A stretch of 64,000 nucleotides of DNA from Chondrus crispus. Its lineage: Eukaryota; Rhodophyta; Florideophyceae; Gigartinales; Gigartinaceae. The notes below the pieces were generated by a model. That model made no database searches and was not told the DNA's origin. It worked only from the letters and a program-made list of their open reading frames with translations. Positions 1 to 12,005 of this stretch are shown here, one piece after another (positions within the stretch are counted from its first letter, which is position 1; every line of letters begins with the position of its first letter). The stretch is from the NCBI RefSeq assembly GCF_000350225.1, contig NW_005179057.1:697618-761617 (forward strand), read 5' to 3'. The position numbers and the translations under genes were made by a program.

Positions 1-931
1 CCCGAGGCAAGCCTCGGGCATCTCATATCAGCACTCGGCGGAATATTCGCACGAGGGCGCGGTGGACAACATGCTTGTCAACTGGGACTGGACAGCAAGG
101 TGTGATGTAACTTTGTATCAATAAAGCATCAAAACACTGCTTGCCACGGAATGCACTGCATTCCATGCGAGGCAGTGCAGTGCAATATCACTATATTGCA
201 CCCAACCCAGTGCAATACCGCGATATTGCACCGGGCGGAGTGCATATCAGTCACATCACGGCGTATCCATATCGCACTCCCGGTTGACAAGACAAAGATA
301 AGCTTTTCACAAAATCCACTGCTTTGAAAGATCTTAAAACTGTACAACAAGACCGCAATTTCTTCCATCTGCTACACTTTTGCGCAAAACAACTCACAGA
401 ATTCAGCGATGCACTTCGTGATACGTACGGTAATACGAATCACTCTGCCATGTCTTGCGGTTGACAGTCCGCCGTGGTTTGCAGATGACAGAAGGTATGT
501 CTGCACGAATGACCACACACATTCAGGTTGTTCAGTGATATCGTTATTCAAACAGTATTGACGAACATGTACGATAGACAGTGCATGCGTTGCAGTTAGA
601 TATTCCGAGCTGGCACAATTTTTGTAATGCATTGCAACCACATAATCCCGCTTTTACAAGTAAAGTGTAGTGATTCAAGGAACTGTAATGAAACTACCTC
701 ATCGAAGCAGCTACACCTGCAATACTTCCTATAAATATCAGCTCGCATACGACTTGTAGGCGAGCATTCACCTCTTGGGCGCAATCAGAGCTAGAAAAGC
801 AACGGAACACATACCGGACTCCCGTACCCGAGGTTGGTCACAGAGTCCACATTGCACTTCAATTTTGTCCACTGTTACCACTTACAAGTATCCCTCCTTA
901 CCGCCCTTCCCTCTCTCGGAAAGACGTAAAT
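1..931. other. gene-free leader region with hairpins
   Basis: I see no convincing gene here. The window opens with a perfect 8-bp hairpin with a 2-nt loop (1-18, CCCGAGGC/GCCTCGGG). Two related near-palindromes that begin GTGCAATA and end TATTGCAC lie at 180-201 and 210-231. The short open frames in this stretch have no domain or composition signal. Confidence 0.6.
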
Positions 932-1540
932 ATGGACCCCGATGGTGTTCATTCCTCCGTTGGGACAGCTTATGAAGAAAAGGCAGCTCATGAAGAGAAG
1001 AGAGTTCCTCTGAAACTCGCACAACCATTCACTCCATTCCCGCTGCCTTATGCGGCTCATAACTTTTCTGCGGTGAAGTGGTATTGGTTTCCTGGAAGTT
1101 TTGATTTGGACATGAGAGGTTTTCTCAACATCGCAATAGCCATCACAGCGATTCTAACTGTCGCTTTGCCTATCATACTATCCGGAAATTCCGACGCTGG
1201 ACCTGCTCTATCCATAGCTTTTGCCGTAATAACAACAGTTCTGGTTGCCATCCGTGCAAATATCGCCCTCAACCAAATCTATCGGATTGCTTTGTGCCAT
1301 TCCTTTTACAAATGCGTTGAGGCGAAGAAAATATGGCAATCCCGCCTTGAGAGTGAAGAAATTTATGCAAAGGATGTCTATCACACAGAAACCAACATCA
1401 CCGGGAAAATCATAGTGCTGCGCGACGGAACGATAGAACTTCGCTCCACCGATGAATGCGCGAATCAAACGGAAGCGGTCGGGAATGCGATGAACCAGCC
1501 CGAAACGATTTCGTCATCTATTCCAAAGAGTGCTGTCTAG
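932..1540 (+). CDS. hypothetical two-TM membrane protein (202 aa)
   Basis: This is a single uninterrupted frame of 202 codons. After about 60 hydrophilic residues come two hydrophobic helices, near residues 62-84 and 90-110, separated by a short GNSDAGP turn. A charged amphipathic stretch (KKIWQSRLESEE) and a polar C-terminal tail follow. Two membrane helices followed by a helical cytosolic segment loosely recalls SLATT/DUF4231-type 2TM proteins, but I see no diagnostic motif and do not assign that family. The ATG at 932 opens the frame and follows a pyrimidine-rich stretch. It is isolated between gene-poor regions, so its expression is uncertain. I do not recognise a function. Confidence 0.5.
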   Translation: MDPDGVHSSVGTAYEEKAAHEEKRVPLKLAQPFTPFPLPYAAHNFSAVKWYWFPGSFDLDMRGFLNIAIAITAILTVALPIILSGNSDAGPALSIAFAVITTVLVAIRANIALNQIYRIALCHSFYKCVEAKKIWQSRLESEEIYAKDVYHTETNITGKIIVLRDGTIELRSTDECANQTEAVGNAMNQPETISSSIPKSAV

Positions 1541-3045
1541 TCCCCGTTCCGTGTTTGGAAGTATGCATGCTCATCTATGAAGGAATTAATAGCCTTCCCC
1601 GTTCTCAATTTCCCAGTTCGGCCGAACGTCACACGGTGAGCTGTCCTGTTCAATTCCATAAAGATTTATCTTTGTGAACAATGCAAATGAAGTTCAGTGT
1701 ACAGTCGTCGTAAAAGCTTCTTGATGGCAGGAAGAAGCTGTCAACAGCTTCTTCCTTCCTCCCGGTCCTCAGTTTCAAACCATCAGAGAAACCGGCACTG
1801 CGTGCAGTTGGAAAAAGGCTGTCCGGGCACAACAATTGGAGAAACAAAAACATGAGTCCTTGTTGATGTCTTTGCACTTCCCGCGACGACCCGGCAGAAA
1901 CAAGAATGTTTTTTATTCAACATCGATAGAAGGCCATACCCATTACGGAAGAAGACAAGCCTAAGTTCTCTAGACAAATTTCTTTGTCCTCGTCAGCGAA
2001 ATCTCGTACAATACGCAAAAAGCGGTTCTGAATACAATGAGAGACGAAAAACAATGAACTTTAAGCTCTGCGTTAGATGATTAAACTGTGTATTTGTTCG
2101 AGAATATCAAGAAAAAACTCTTTAAGGAGTACAGAAAAGCTGCTCCTCCCCAGACAATCCCTAACCTGATGAGGACGGGGTAGTTTTCGTAAGGACTTGT
2201 CCAGCGGCAATGTAGACGTCAGTCCTTTCGGCGATAGTCCATTTTCCTTTTTTTGTATGCCCAGGAAGGAAATGATCGGTAGGGCGTTTTGGAATTACGC
2301 TCAAGACTAGCTAGAGGTGCACAGTACATTCGTTTGCCCGTTATTCATATTTCGTGTAGTTTTGTATAGCGTACTCCTGCGGTGAAATGAAGTTTGCAGT
2401 TTTGGGTCGGAAGCCGATCCGCCGATCCGCTGGCCATGGTGCCATATACGCACTCTCATTCGTACAGTAGAAACCTGAAGAGAAGGAGACTTACAGAGAC
2501 TAATCACCTCTTTGGGCAAAGCAAAGCAAACTGCAGAAAAACGGGGCATGTTAAGACACACCCTACGACAGGGACGAACTGACTTGGAAATATGCAGATT
2601 CTGTTTCAAAACTATGATAGGCCGTGGTCCCCAGGGTGGCAGTGTGGCACTTCCAATGACAGGCACCCGTACACCTGCCTGTCATTTAAAGTTCCACATT
2701 CCGCATAGATTGAAGCAGTAAGGACGAACGATAATACTGCATGCAGACCGAGTCGATCGTTCGAGTCGACCGTTCATGCTCTGGGGCCGCGTCTTTGTAG
2801 GTCTTTTTTGGATTGTAGCTAATGATTCTCTGGCTCTATACAAACAAAAGCGTTTGCTATTAAAGACATAATCGCTGTATTCTCAGCCTCCAGCTGTCCA
2901 TACGAAAGAGAACGATTGTTGAAAAAGAATTAGTGTCAGTCTGGATTTCATTGTCCGGGCCTTTACAAGCACAAATTTGTACTCTGTCCTCATAGAAAAC
3001 ACAAAAGAGTGGAACTAGAAAAAAAGTCTGGGTAGAAAGCACTTT
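1541..3045. other. gene-poor stretch
   Basis: Several short overlapping open frames exist on both strands (the longest, 119 codons, is on the minus strand at 2307-2666). They have no repeats, domains or conserved motifs that I can recognise. I see nothing else in it. Confidence 0.5.
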
Positions 3046-3603
3046 CTATATTTGAAGGAGAACCAGTACACACGGAACACTTTTGTTACAAAGACATTCC
3101 AAATTGAAAGGCAGTGCGATTACGAAGGGGATTTCCTCATCATCGTCGTAAACGCTTGCAAAAACTTTGACGTCGTGAAGCATTTCTTCCTTCGGATTTT
3201 CACCCCTCGCAAAGATTGAATTTACCCCGTCAAGCCTTCTTTCGTAAAAGCTTCCCAACTTTCTGTATGCGATGCAACTCTGACACTAATTCTCCCTCGG
3301 TAGTCGGAGCGGGAGGAACCACCTGTCATCTCCAACGACAACAGCCAGTGTCGCACCTCCCATCTTTCTAAGGTTTACCGCCGGTTTGCAAGTATCTCCA
3401 TCAGGCCACATGAACAAGAAGGCGGCTTTCGAACCTCTGCTTTCGCCGTGCCCAACAAAACATTTGGGGTTGTACCCGCCAAACACAGCACCGGCCGTGC
3501 GCGCCATAACAACAGAGGCACTTTTTCGATGGAGCGACTCACAAAATGTATCTGCGCGCTAACCGTCGCGGTTTGCTTCGAAGAGCAACTGGATCTCACG
3601 AGT
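3046..3603 (-). pseudogene. TLDc-domain gene relic
   Basis: One minus-strand frame reads like a TLDc domain, the fold of OXR1/TBC1D24-type oxidation-resistance proteins. In order it shows a LLFEANRDG start, ADTFCESL, the hallmark VFGGYNPK, AAFLFMWPDG, a glycine-rich GGATLAV, then LGSFYERR, NSIFARGENP and the closing DDDEEIPF. These match the order of TLDc conserved blocks. The frame is interrupted by in-frame TAG codons at 3561-3559 and 3288-3286, and no start codon or N-terminal part is visible. The second interruption could instead be a short intron ending at a CATACAG acceptor, but that would drop part of the domain. I therefore call it a decayed fragment of a host gene. The family assignment is by motif order only. 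Confidence 0.5.
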
Positions 3604-3907
3604 TTACAGCTGCGTGCGCGCCAACAATGGCCGACAAAAAACACCATTTTTGGGGTGTCCGCGGGAAGGGGACTTGTTTATTCGTCCCATCACTGAGGAA
3701 GTTGTGAAGCAAAGCTTATGACATTCAAGAATACAATGGGTGTTTCTTCCCGAAATAGAAACACGTTTCATGAACAAGGCCCAGAACGCGCAGAAACCCG
3801 TAACAACTGAGCATCATTGACATTCTGCATCAAATCTACAATACGTATAAATCTGTTTGCAAAACCTTATCATGAAGAACCATGGCTGAAAAAGAGAAAC
3901 AAGTGAG
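3604..3907. other. gene-free spacer
   Basis: About 300 bp between the TLDc relic and the 3' end of the next gene. I see no gene or repeat in it. Confidence 0.5.
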
Positions 3908-5564
3908 CTAATTTTTGCGTGCTGTCTCCTTGATCTTATCAGGAACTAAGCTGTGTTCTTCTGCCGCATCCGCTCCCGCCTTCAATGTTCCAAGAGTTCC
4001 AGTATATTTTTTGAGAAGCCTCATCAAACGAGCTCTATGCCTCTCAAACATTTCAGACCGCTCCTTCACATTATACGGAGAACACCCACGGGTCACCTTC
4101 ACGACAGCGTAACTCATTCCCGTCAGAGGGAAAAACTCCTTCTCGTTTGGTAAAGCATGTCGCTTGTTGTATTTGAATCGCCTCAAAAGCAACTGCACGT
4201 TTTGAGAGGACGCCCCCGTCTGCGCATACAACTTTGCGTCCACATTTGAGCTCAAAAAGAAGTAGTATCCGTACTGTGAAAAAAAAGCCATGTCATACAA
4301 ATGAGTAAAAGAAATAACACATTAGTTTTTGGGCTCAACAACATGTTCGAATAAAAATATAAGACGTGAATATTTTTGAACCTACTCTTAAGTAGTTTCC
4401 GTATTCTTCTCTCTGAACAACTCGTGCATTCGGATCGTCATCTGGAGCTAGCATGAAGCACATGTCCGTGGAAAGGACATGGTCGGGCCGCGCAACCTTC
4501 TTTAAGGCAGAGCGTCCGAGAGTATTTGCAAACTTGAGCAACCACGCGATGATTTTCAAATAGGGAACGCTGTTTGATGCCTTCCCAACAGATTTTGCTA
4601 CCTCCTCTAAACTCTTTACCGCAATGAGTTGCTCCTCGCTCAGCTTGTCAATTTCCATGATTGTGAACCTTACCACGACGTCTCGGACAGCTTCTTGCAT
4701 GCCCATGTCGCTTGCCCGTTTCTGAACAAAAAGCCGCTTCGTACCTGGAATCGGAATGAACGTGTTAGGCTCCGAACCGTTGTCATGCCCATCCGTTTCA
4801 GGATCATAGTGAAGGAAGGGGAGGTCGCCAGGTCTGATTGGTAGTGATGTTGGGAGGTCTGTGAGATTTAGCGTTCTAGGCTTGGGGACTGGTGGAAGCG
4901 TTGCATTGCCAGGTGGTGGAGGTTTGCCCTCGCCAGGCCCGTCTGGAGGGGCAACAGGCATTTCCGTATGCATCTCTGAGGGTAAACCGGGAAGCTGCTC
5001 GACAGGTGTCTGCGGAGGTTTCTCTGGAGTACTCACGGGGGCTGCCATGGGTTCGCTAGATTTGACGGATGGACTTGTTGTCACTGTACTCGAGCCCGTC
5101 GCTGATAGCGAGATGTCCGTATGCGTGTCATCGTGATCGATGCAGTCCTCCTTTCTTGCCAGACTGCACAACAACAGTTCATTGTCGCCCATAAAGTCCT
5201 GTGAGGAGACGCTCATGCCAATGAAAGACATTTCGAAGTCATCGCCCAGGCGAACGACATCGTTGTGTTCGTTCGGGTTGACTTTGATAAACTCAGCTGC
5301 GGACACGCGTTCATGCGAGTTATGAACGTTCGGTCTCTCCGGAGCAAAGAACACGGAGTCGGTGGTGCCACATTCCGCAGCCTCGACGTGAACGCGTCTG
5401 CGCGGTTGGAAGGGAATGTGGCGATCAAAGAAATTCCTCTTCACAATACCACTGTCGAGAGCGCTTAACAAGGACTTGTTGTCTACCTTGATCGAGACTG
5501 CAGAGGATGGGGTGATCTCTGCGGTGAAAACGCGAGATGTGAAATGCTTTACCATATCGCCCAT
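3908..5564 (-). CDS. orphan two-exon protein (514 aa)
   Basis: Exon 1 runs 5564-4386 and exon 2 runs 4273-3908. The 112-bp intron has a GTAGGT donor and a TTTTTTTTCACAG acceptor and joins the frame in phase 0 (..GNYLR / YGYYFF..). The chosen start is MGDMVKHF at 5564; an ATG nine codons upstream (5591) is also in frame. The N-terminal 130 residues are mixed. Residues about 145-250 are a Ser/Thr/Pro-rich low-complexity linker. The C-terminal half is helical and charged, with an aromatic patch (YGYYFFLSS) and a basic segment rich in Arg and Lys. The stop is TAG at 3910-3908. I do not recognise the family. The clean intron and 514-codon length support a real gene. Confidence 0.6.
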
Positions 5565-7503
5565 GATGGAGAAGATGCTAAAGAAAAACAAGAAGTGCTT
5601 CGATGGGGTAGGAGACGTGGGGCTGCGCCGGAGTAGTGCGTTTTCGTCTTAAGAGGGATCGGAAATAAAAGCGCTTGAGCGATGGAGCGTGTTCTTATTC
5701 ATTTTGATCATTCACACTTGAAGGCCGGTGTGGTGATGTGTACTAGCGCAAATGAGGCAATGCACTGCGTACCAATTTTGTTTGCTGACTTCAGCAAAAC
5801 GCCGCATTTGATTTAATATCTCTATGACGCTCCAATTCGAGTTTGGGCATTGTCCGGCCCGCGACTCATTCATACAGTACTTGAGGCTTGGCCGAAATTC
5901 TGTAATCGTCCTCGGATTCGCCTTCTCTCGCTTTTCTGTAGAAAGGCAAAAACTCGTGCCAGAAAGAGAAACAAGAATTCCACTCCACAGCTCTTGTAGT
6001 CTCTTTTAGGGACAAGCCCCCTCGCATGAGCTGTTTTACGGAAGCATCAGGAGGCAAAGAGGTACCTGTCCACGAAAATGGACTCTCAGAAAACTGCTTG
6101 TCCATCGGAAAGCACATTATCTTTTGAAGGGTACCGCTGTACAGCCTGGTGTGCCATGGAGAGACCGCGTTTCTCACCAGTACACGTAGTGCCTGAATCA
6201 TCCCGATTTGCAAGTCGGACGAGACTGTATGACGCTTTTGTCCCACAGTGCCTAAATAAGGCGCGAAGATAGAATGCATACAGTAGCTGCATTCACATCA
6301 TTCTCAGAGTGAGCGACATCAGCAAAAATTACAAGACAAGCTTTCTAGAAACCTCACTCTGCTCGCAGGCACCACAGTGAATGCGCCTCTCACTTTTATC
6401 TCTTGATATACAGGCTCCTCGCGACAAACAACATTCCTCCTAAACCAGCTATGGTATTTAAGGGGTTGCGGAGGTCAATGCCTGTGGTACAGTATGTTGA
6501 AAATAATGTTTTGATAACGGGAGACCGTTTTGACCAAAGTGTATCCGTCGCGTTTTTTCCCCAGCTGACGTTACACTCTATCTAAAAGGTGACTTATCAT
6601 CCAATATTTGTAAATGACACAGCATTTCTGAGTCAGATAGCATATGAATCTCTGCAAAAGTGTCGGGTAGGATAGTTTTGGTGACAATGTTGACAGAAAG
6701 GAGTAGAGAATAGTGCGTTCCACTTCAGTCCGGATTTGGCAAATTCCCTGACTGTCACCAACGATCCTATTTTTTTTTTTTTTTTCTGTATCCCTTCTCA
6801 TTACCTCATCAAAAGTTGCAACTGAGGAACACTGCCAAAACCAAACTGATCCCGATTTTTAAGGCATCGTGTCCTTTTTTCGCATCTAGTATATGTTTGA
6901 GTAGGAGGGCTGAGTTAATGTCGGACATCGTACAATCGCGGGAAGAACTTGCAAGAGTGAAGAGGTTGAAATGGCAGTTACCGGACTACATACTATACTG
7001 CTCTTGTATATGGAGTTACGACGATAGTACAACTCTGAATGGCGAAGACTGAAATGCGCCTGACCTTTCGCTTGAGGCTGTCAGACTTGGCGATAAAGAT
7101 TGAAGGCACTACGAATAGTGCGATGTCTCGCCACTCTACAGGGAATCTGCTGCTCCACGCCACGCAAAATGGCACCCACCATCCTTCATGTAGCAATCGA
7201 ACGGGGAGTGATAAGTGAGTGAGGTTGTTCCTGCTTCACTTTAAAGGTTCACGCAGGGCTGGACATTCCCTTGCTGTAGCATGCAAAGTGATGAACATAC
7301 TGTACAAGTACTTGATGCATTGTAGATGATAAGGGAAAGAGCGAAATGCAAATTCAAAACTTGAGATGCTCCTGACTTTGCAGTCCTGAGACTGCAAGAT
7401 GAGAGATCATACAGTACTGTAGTAACCGCTCGCAAAATAGGTTTTGCGAGAGGAATACTGTATGTACTGTGTGACAGATCCAAGCAAAACCTATTACACG
7501 CCA
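5565..7503. other. gene-poor stretch with one unassigned ORF
   Basis: The only frame of note is on the minus strand at 5866-6279 (137 codons). It has an aromatic, Arg/Lys-rich C-terminal half and no motif I recognise; I rate it about 20% likely to be a gene. The rest is T/A-rich intergenic DNA with a T-run at about 6771-6785 and scattered TACAGTA/TACTGTA motifs. I see no RNA genes. Confidence 0.5.
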
Positions 7504-7858
7504 TAACAGTTCATGATAAAATGTGGCACGTGACCGTTTTTTTCTAGGCATGTCTGGTGAAAAGGCCGTATCCTACCCAGTCCTTCACCGATTTTGACTT
7601 TTTAAAGCTCAATAAACACATAAAGCGCGCATATACAGTATATGCACATAACACATATAACACATAAAGCGCGCATATACAGTATATGCACATAACACAT
7701 ATAACACATAAAGCGCGCATATACAGTATATGCGCGCTTTATGTGTTTATTGAGCTTCAAAAAGGCAAAATCGGTGAAGGACTGGGTAGGATACGGCCTT
7801 TTCACCAGACATGCCTAGAAAAAAACGGTCACGTGCCACATTTTATCATGAACTGTTA
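7504..7858. mobile_element. fold-back (MITE-like) element with internal 44-bp repeats
   Basis: The two halves are inverted copies of each other. The arms run inward from TAACAGTTCATG at 7504 and CATGAACTGTTA ending at 7858. They match for more than 110 bp through the segments CACGTGACCG, GGCATGTCTGGTGAAAAGG and CAATAAACACATAAAGCGCG, with only a few differences. Between the arms a 44-bp unit starting CATAAAGCGCGC repeats at 7619, 7663 and 7707, the last running into the right arm. If the terminal TA on each side is the target duplication, the termini become ACAGTT...AACTGT, which would fit a Tc1/mariner-type non-autonomous element. That family assignment is inference. It has no coding capacity. 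Confidence 0.75.
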
Positions 7859-8329
7859 GTCTTTCCAAAACGCGAACATGTCCAGCCGAAATTTGATTGA
7901 TATATGAGTTGCCGCCGAACAAGCCTCACACGCAATGCTGGTACTGTCGGAATTTGCCCCGGGAGCGGGTGGGTGATCTGAAACGTGGACAGGTGGCGCA
8001 ACTGAGGCTCTGTGCGCAAAGGGGGAAGCACAGGCCGGGGCGGCGCGGTCTCCCGACAGTGCGCGTACCCTACTAGGGTACGCACACACAATACTGTACA
8101 GAACTGATGAGAAAAGCCAGATGAGAAAGGGGGGGATAGATCTGTTGTCTAGCTAGAGACGACAAGTGATCTCATATGGATAGACACTAGACCTTCCCAC
8201 CCCTCACCGCCCTCTCATCCGCACGAAGAGGGCCTGCTGCACATGTACTGCACATCAGCAGACGACTTTGGTAAAAGTAAAGCACCTGCAATCGTAGGGA
8301 CCGCGTGCATATTCTGTACCCTTGGGGTA

Positions 8330-8357
8330 CCCTTGGGTACCCCAAGGTAACCGCGTC
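8330..8357. repeat. perfect 13-bp hairpin, 2-nt loop
   Basis: CCTTGGGGTACCC at 8330-8342 is followed by a TT loop and its exact inverse complement at 8345-8357. No T-run follows, so it does not look like a terminator. Confidence 0.8.
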
Positions 8358-11025
8358 CCATACGCACACAGCAGTATCGATGCTGATTCAATGCAGTACA
8401 GTACTCCCTCTCCCGTCCTAACCTCGCCTGCTTCTCGCTCTGCGGCAACGCCAATGGTCTTGATGCAATATCTCGTGACTTGTCACATCTCCAGGAGTTG
8501 CCCTCTCCTGTGCAGTGTGGGATGTCGTGAGGAATTCCTTTAAAGAATTAGGAAAAGAGATTTTATTAAAGTGTCAATGGACAGGTCTACAACCGACCGT
8601 CCGAGCCCGTGCGAAGTCCGTGCAGTCAGACAGTTTTTGCAGGTAGGCTCTGCGTTTTGACACAAACCTCTGGCCCGGTACGAACCTACAGTCCGCAGCG
8701 CGAGCCTTACTTATATACTACAAACCCTTACAATATCATAAAGAAAGACAAATTCTGACGCATCCAGCAATTAGAGAAATGGATGCGCCTCCATATCATA
8801 CATTGTTTCACATGCAGGGAGGCCTGTGCAGCTGCCCTCTGCTGTCGAGATGCAGACCAACCGTTGCGGAGTAGAAATTAGCATGCTTTCGTGCATTCCT
8901 TTAAGGTTGATGCACTTGCCCGTTTTTTCACTTCCGTTATACAGTATACTGTACAAGGCCTTCTCCCGAGTGGCGGGAGAGGAAGAGGCAGAAGAGAGAA
9001 AAGTGGTCAATGTCCCGCTAGTCAACGTCCCGCTAGTGGAAGTGGCTCGACCACGCGAGCGCTCACCATTGCGAGACATTAACTAGGCAAGGGTTGATCA
9101 ACATTAAATATCTCCTTATTTTTCCTACCCTAATCGCGTATTTTGTGAAAAATACCGCTCGCGGGTATGGCGGAAGCGCTTTCTGTCGTTGGTGCGGTAC
9201 AACCACACGTCTCAACAACATTCCTCTAAACTTTAAGAGACATGTTGTAAATTTACACATTGCACTTGGTTGCTCCTTCACGCTTCATTGACATACATGG
9301 CAAGCACGAATGCTGTTAAAGGTCTGCACAGTAAGTGCTTGCAATTTCCGATGTCCGACAAGTAGGGGTTGTCTCCTGGATACGAGTGCAGACACTCTCC
9401 GAGTGCAGATATGTCCCCTCACCTGGCAGACAAACGGTATATCACAACCCCATACTGCACCACGGGTGCTGTGCGTACTGTACCCAAGGGTACGTGTTCT
9501 CAACGTCGCCTGCCTGGATTAAGGCCAGAGGGTAGGTGAGGAATAGTAGACCTGTTTCATATTATGTGCGCGGAGTTCTAAGCTTCGCTTAAAGTTTTGG
9601 TAGAATTCCGACGTCAAGCAGCGTGATGCGTATGTCTTATGCAGATAAGTACGGATCTCGTGCCGTGATTGATTACCAGGCATAGCTTCCAGACAATATT
9701 CTCTACATGATATGATTCTGTGAATCAAGGGAAAGATGAAAAGAACGATGCAACTCTTCTCCATGGGGAATCAGGCGAAGTAGAAAGAGGAACAAGTGAA
9801 TGGTCAAAAAACGGGTACGGCCAGACTCTGGCAGTAGCGGAAGCGGGCCGCCGAAGAGGCTAGTATCCCTTTCTTCGCAGGTTTTTGCGAGAAGAAAGTG
9901 AAAATGTGTATGACCAAGTGATCTTAACATTGAAGAGGTTGCCGAGTGTGCCAGAGCTAAACAAATTCCATTTAGTGCTTAGGGTTAGCGAAGAGTGAAT
10001 TTGGCTGTATGTCGGACTGGCACACACGCTAGAAGAGGTTTTAGCTGTACACGATGTTCGCTGCAGAGGTTGGACGAGAAATTTAGTTGCCATAGTCGAA
10101 AGCTCTCATAACGTGCATGAAACTGTATCGTCTATCTGGAAATAAGAGATACTGCTGTAGCATGTGTCATCGAATTAATGATGTGGGAGTATAATTAACT
10201 GCGCACTTCAGAGCTTGACTGCGCACTTCAGAGCTTTTTCGTTTGACACTGTCGGAAGACCGGAATGATCGAGCAGTCTGTATGCGAAACGGTAGAAGGC
10301 AGAAGTGGCTGTAAGGTTCGCTAAGATATCAACCGTCCTATTCTGTATGAATCAGGGCTGGCAGCGGCACGAGAGGGCTACTGCAATGACTGTGCAGTGC
10401 GATAGATAGGAATGGACAGTGGCAAATAAATGAAAGATGGCACGGCAACAGAGACACGATTGATTGACTCACGGAAAGCTAACATATGGAAGAGAAAGGG
10501 GTTAGATAAGTGACAGTATAATGGTTTATGATTCTTATAAGCAACGAGAGGAAGGCTTTGTGTCGTAAAGAAGTATTGATCCTTTCACAGGATTTCTTGC
10601 CGTCATTGTTACTGCTTCTCGACGTATTTCCTATGGCTTGGTTGTTCGATGCAAATTCTTTCTGCCTCTTTTTGTATGTTGCAATCAGTTCTGTGTTTTA
10701 GATGGATGCAATGAATGAAGCGCAACCAAAGGAAATTCTTGGTTGCCTATGCGTTATATACATACGCCTCATTATTGGCCGAGCAACGTTAGAGATGCCT
10801 TCAATATGTCCGTTTTATTGAGTTTTACTCAATAGTACGGTCATTCAGGCAGAACTGGGAGGGCTTTTTTGGGAGCCTCTGGCCGGGGGCTGCTACTGAA
10901 TGTTGTGCATAGTTTGGCCTTGAGAAGGGACGCAGTCACTCTCGGAGGGGCCGGAGCAGGCTTCGCACCTCGGAAGAGATAGCAAGGGTACAGGTAGTTG
11001 GTGGAATTCTCATACAACTGGAAGG

Positions 11026-11078
11026 CATCTGACTGCGCCGCATAATTCACACTGTGAATTATGTGGCGCAGTCAGATG
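11026..11078. repeat. near-perfect 26-bp hairpin, 1-nt loop
   Basis: The 26 bases at 11026-11051 are repeated as an inverted complement at 11053-11078 with a single mismatch, around a one-base loop at 11052. The arms begin CATCTGACTGCGCC. It sits in gene-poor DNA. Confidence 0.8.
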
Positions 11079-12005
11079 ACGGGCCAGTCATGGGGTTTAA
11101 GAAAACGAACGGATAAATCTTGCCGTGGCTCGCAAAAGCAGATGGGGCCGTCTGTGGGGTCGGGCATGTCAGACGTAGCCTTTCTTGATAAGGTCTCAAG
11201 TTGAGACTCTCAACCAACAGGTGGTGTTTGATTCCAATAGGAAGGTTTCGAATCCAACTGACAGTAGTCTCGAAATGAGGAATCGAAAGCTCCACACCGC
11301 ATGCTGCTGGCAATGAGGACCTAAACCTTATAATATAATATAATTGAGAGACATGACCTGCCACTTTCATAATGTGAGTCTCAATAGTCTGACCATTCGC
11401 TGGCCTTCTTCGCATCCAGAGAGACGTTACAAAGCCTTGCCCTTGCCAAGTAAAAAACGTTTGTGAACAGGTGAACGGACAGAGGAGATGTGAAAGCTAG
11501 TTGTCAACAAGTTGGCAATAAGTTACCCTACAACTGTACGCACATAAAAATAGAACGGACGTGGAATTTTGTTGTCAACAAGGATAACGGTGCAACACTG
11601 TATTCCCCCAAATGACTGAGATTTTCGAAACATCCACTCAGACGTGGTTGACGTCAATTGCGACCTGAAGAGTTGATTCAATGGAAATCGACAATCAATA
11701 GAAACACATTGCTGTACAATCCGTTCGTGGCGCAAATCTGTGCTTGCCCTAAATTTCGAAGATTCTTTCTCTGGAATGTAGAGCACCTCAATCAGGATCT
11801 GCAAGATAGGCTGCCTGGCAATAAACGGATAAGTCAGTCATCAACATACAGACTGAAGTTACAGAATTGCTTAGTTCTGCTCTTTTAAGTTGAAAGTCTG
11901 TCCTATCTTATAGACAGAGATGCCCTTCTCGGCGCGTGGAGAAGGTCGTCATTGTCGTCTGCTCCGAGGTAGGAAAAAGTCGCAACTAGTTTCAAAACTG
12001 CGATC

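Larger units (their letters stand above)
7859..12005. other. long gene-poor region with hairpins
   Basis: Over 4 kb without a supportable gene. Open frames are short (longest about 118 codons, minus strand 11059-11415) and carry no recognisable domain. It holds two perfect or near-perfect hairpins (listed separately), many TACAGTAC/TACTGTA palindromes (for example 8393-8401 and 8940-8955), and a tandem duplicate GCGCACTTCAGAGCTT at about 10201 and 10220. Decayed transposon remnants are possible but I cannot identify any. Confidence 0.5.

Noticed and set aside
2163-2200. CTGATGAG sequence suggesting a hammerhead ribozyme core
   Set aside because: The required CGAAA partner and flanking stems are missing.
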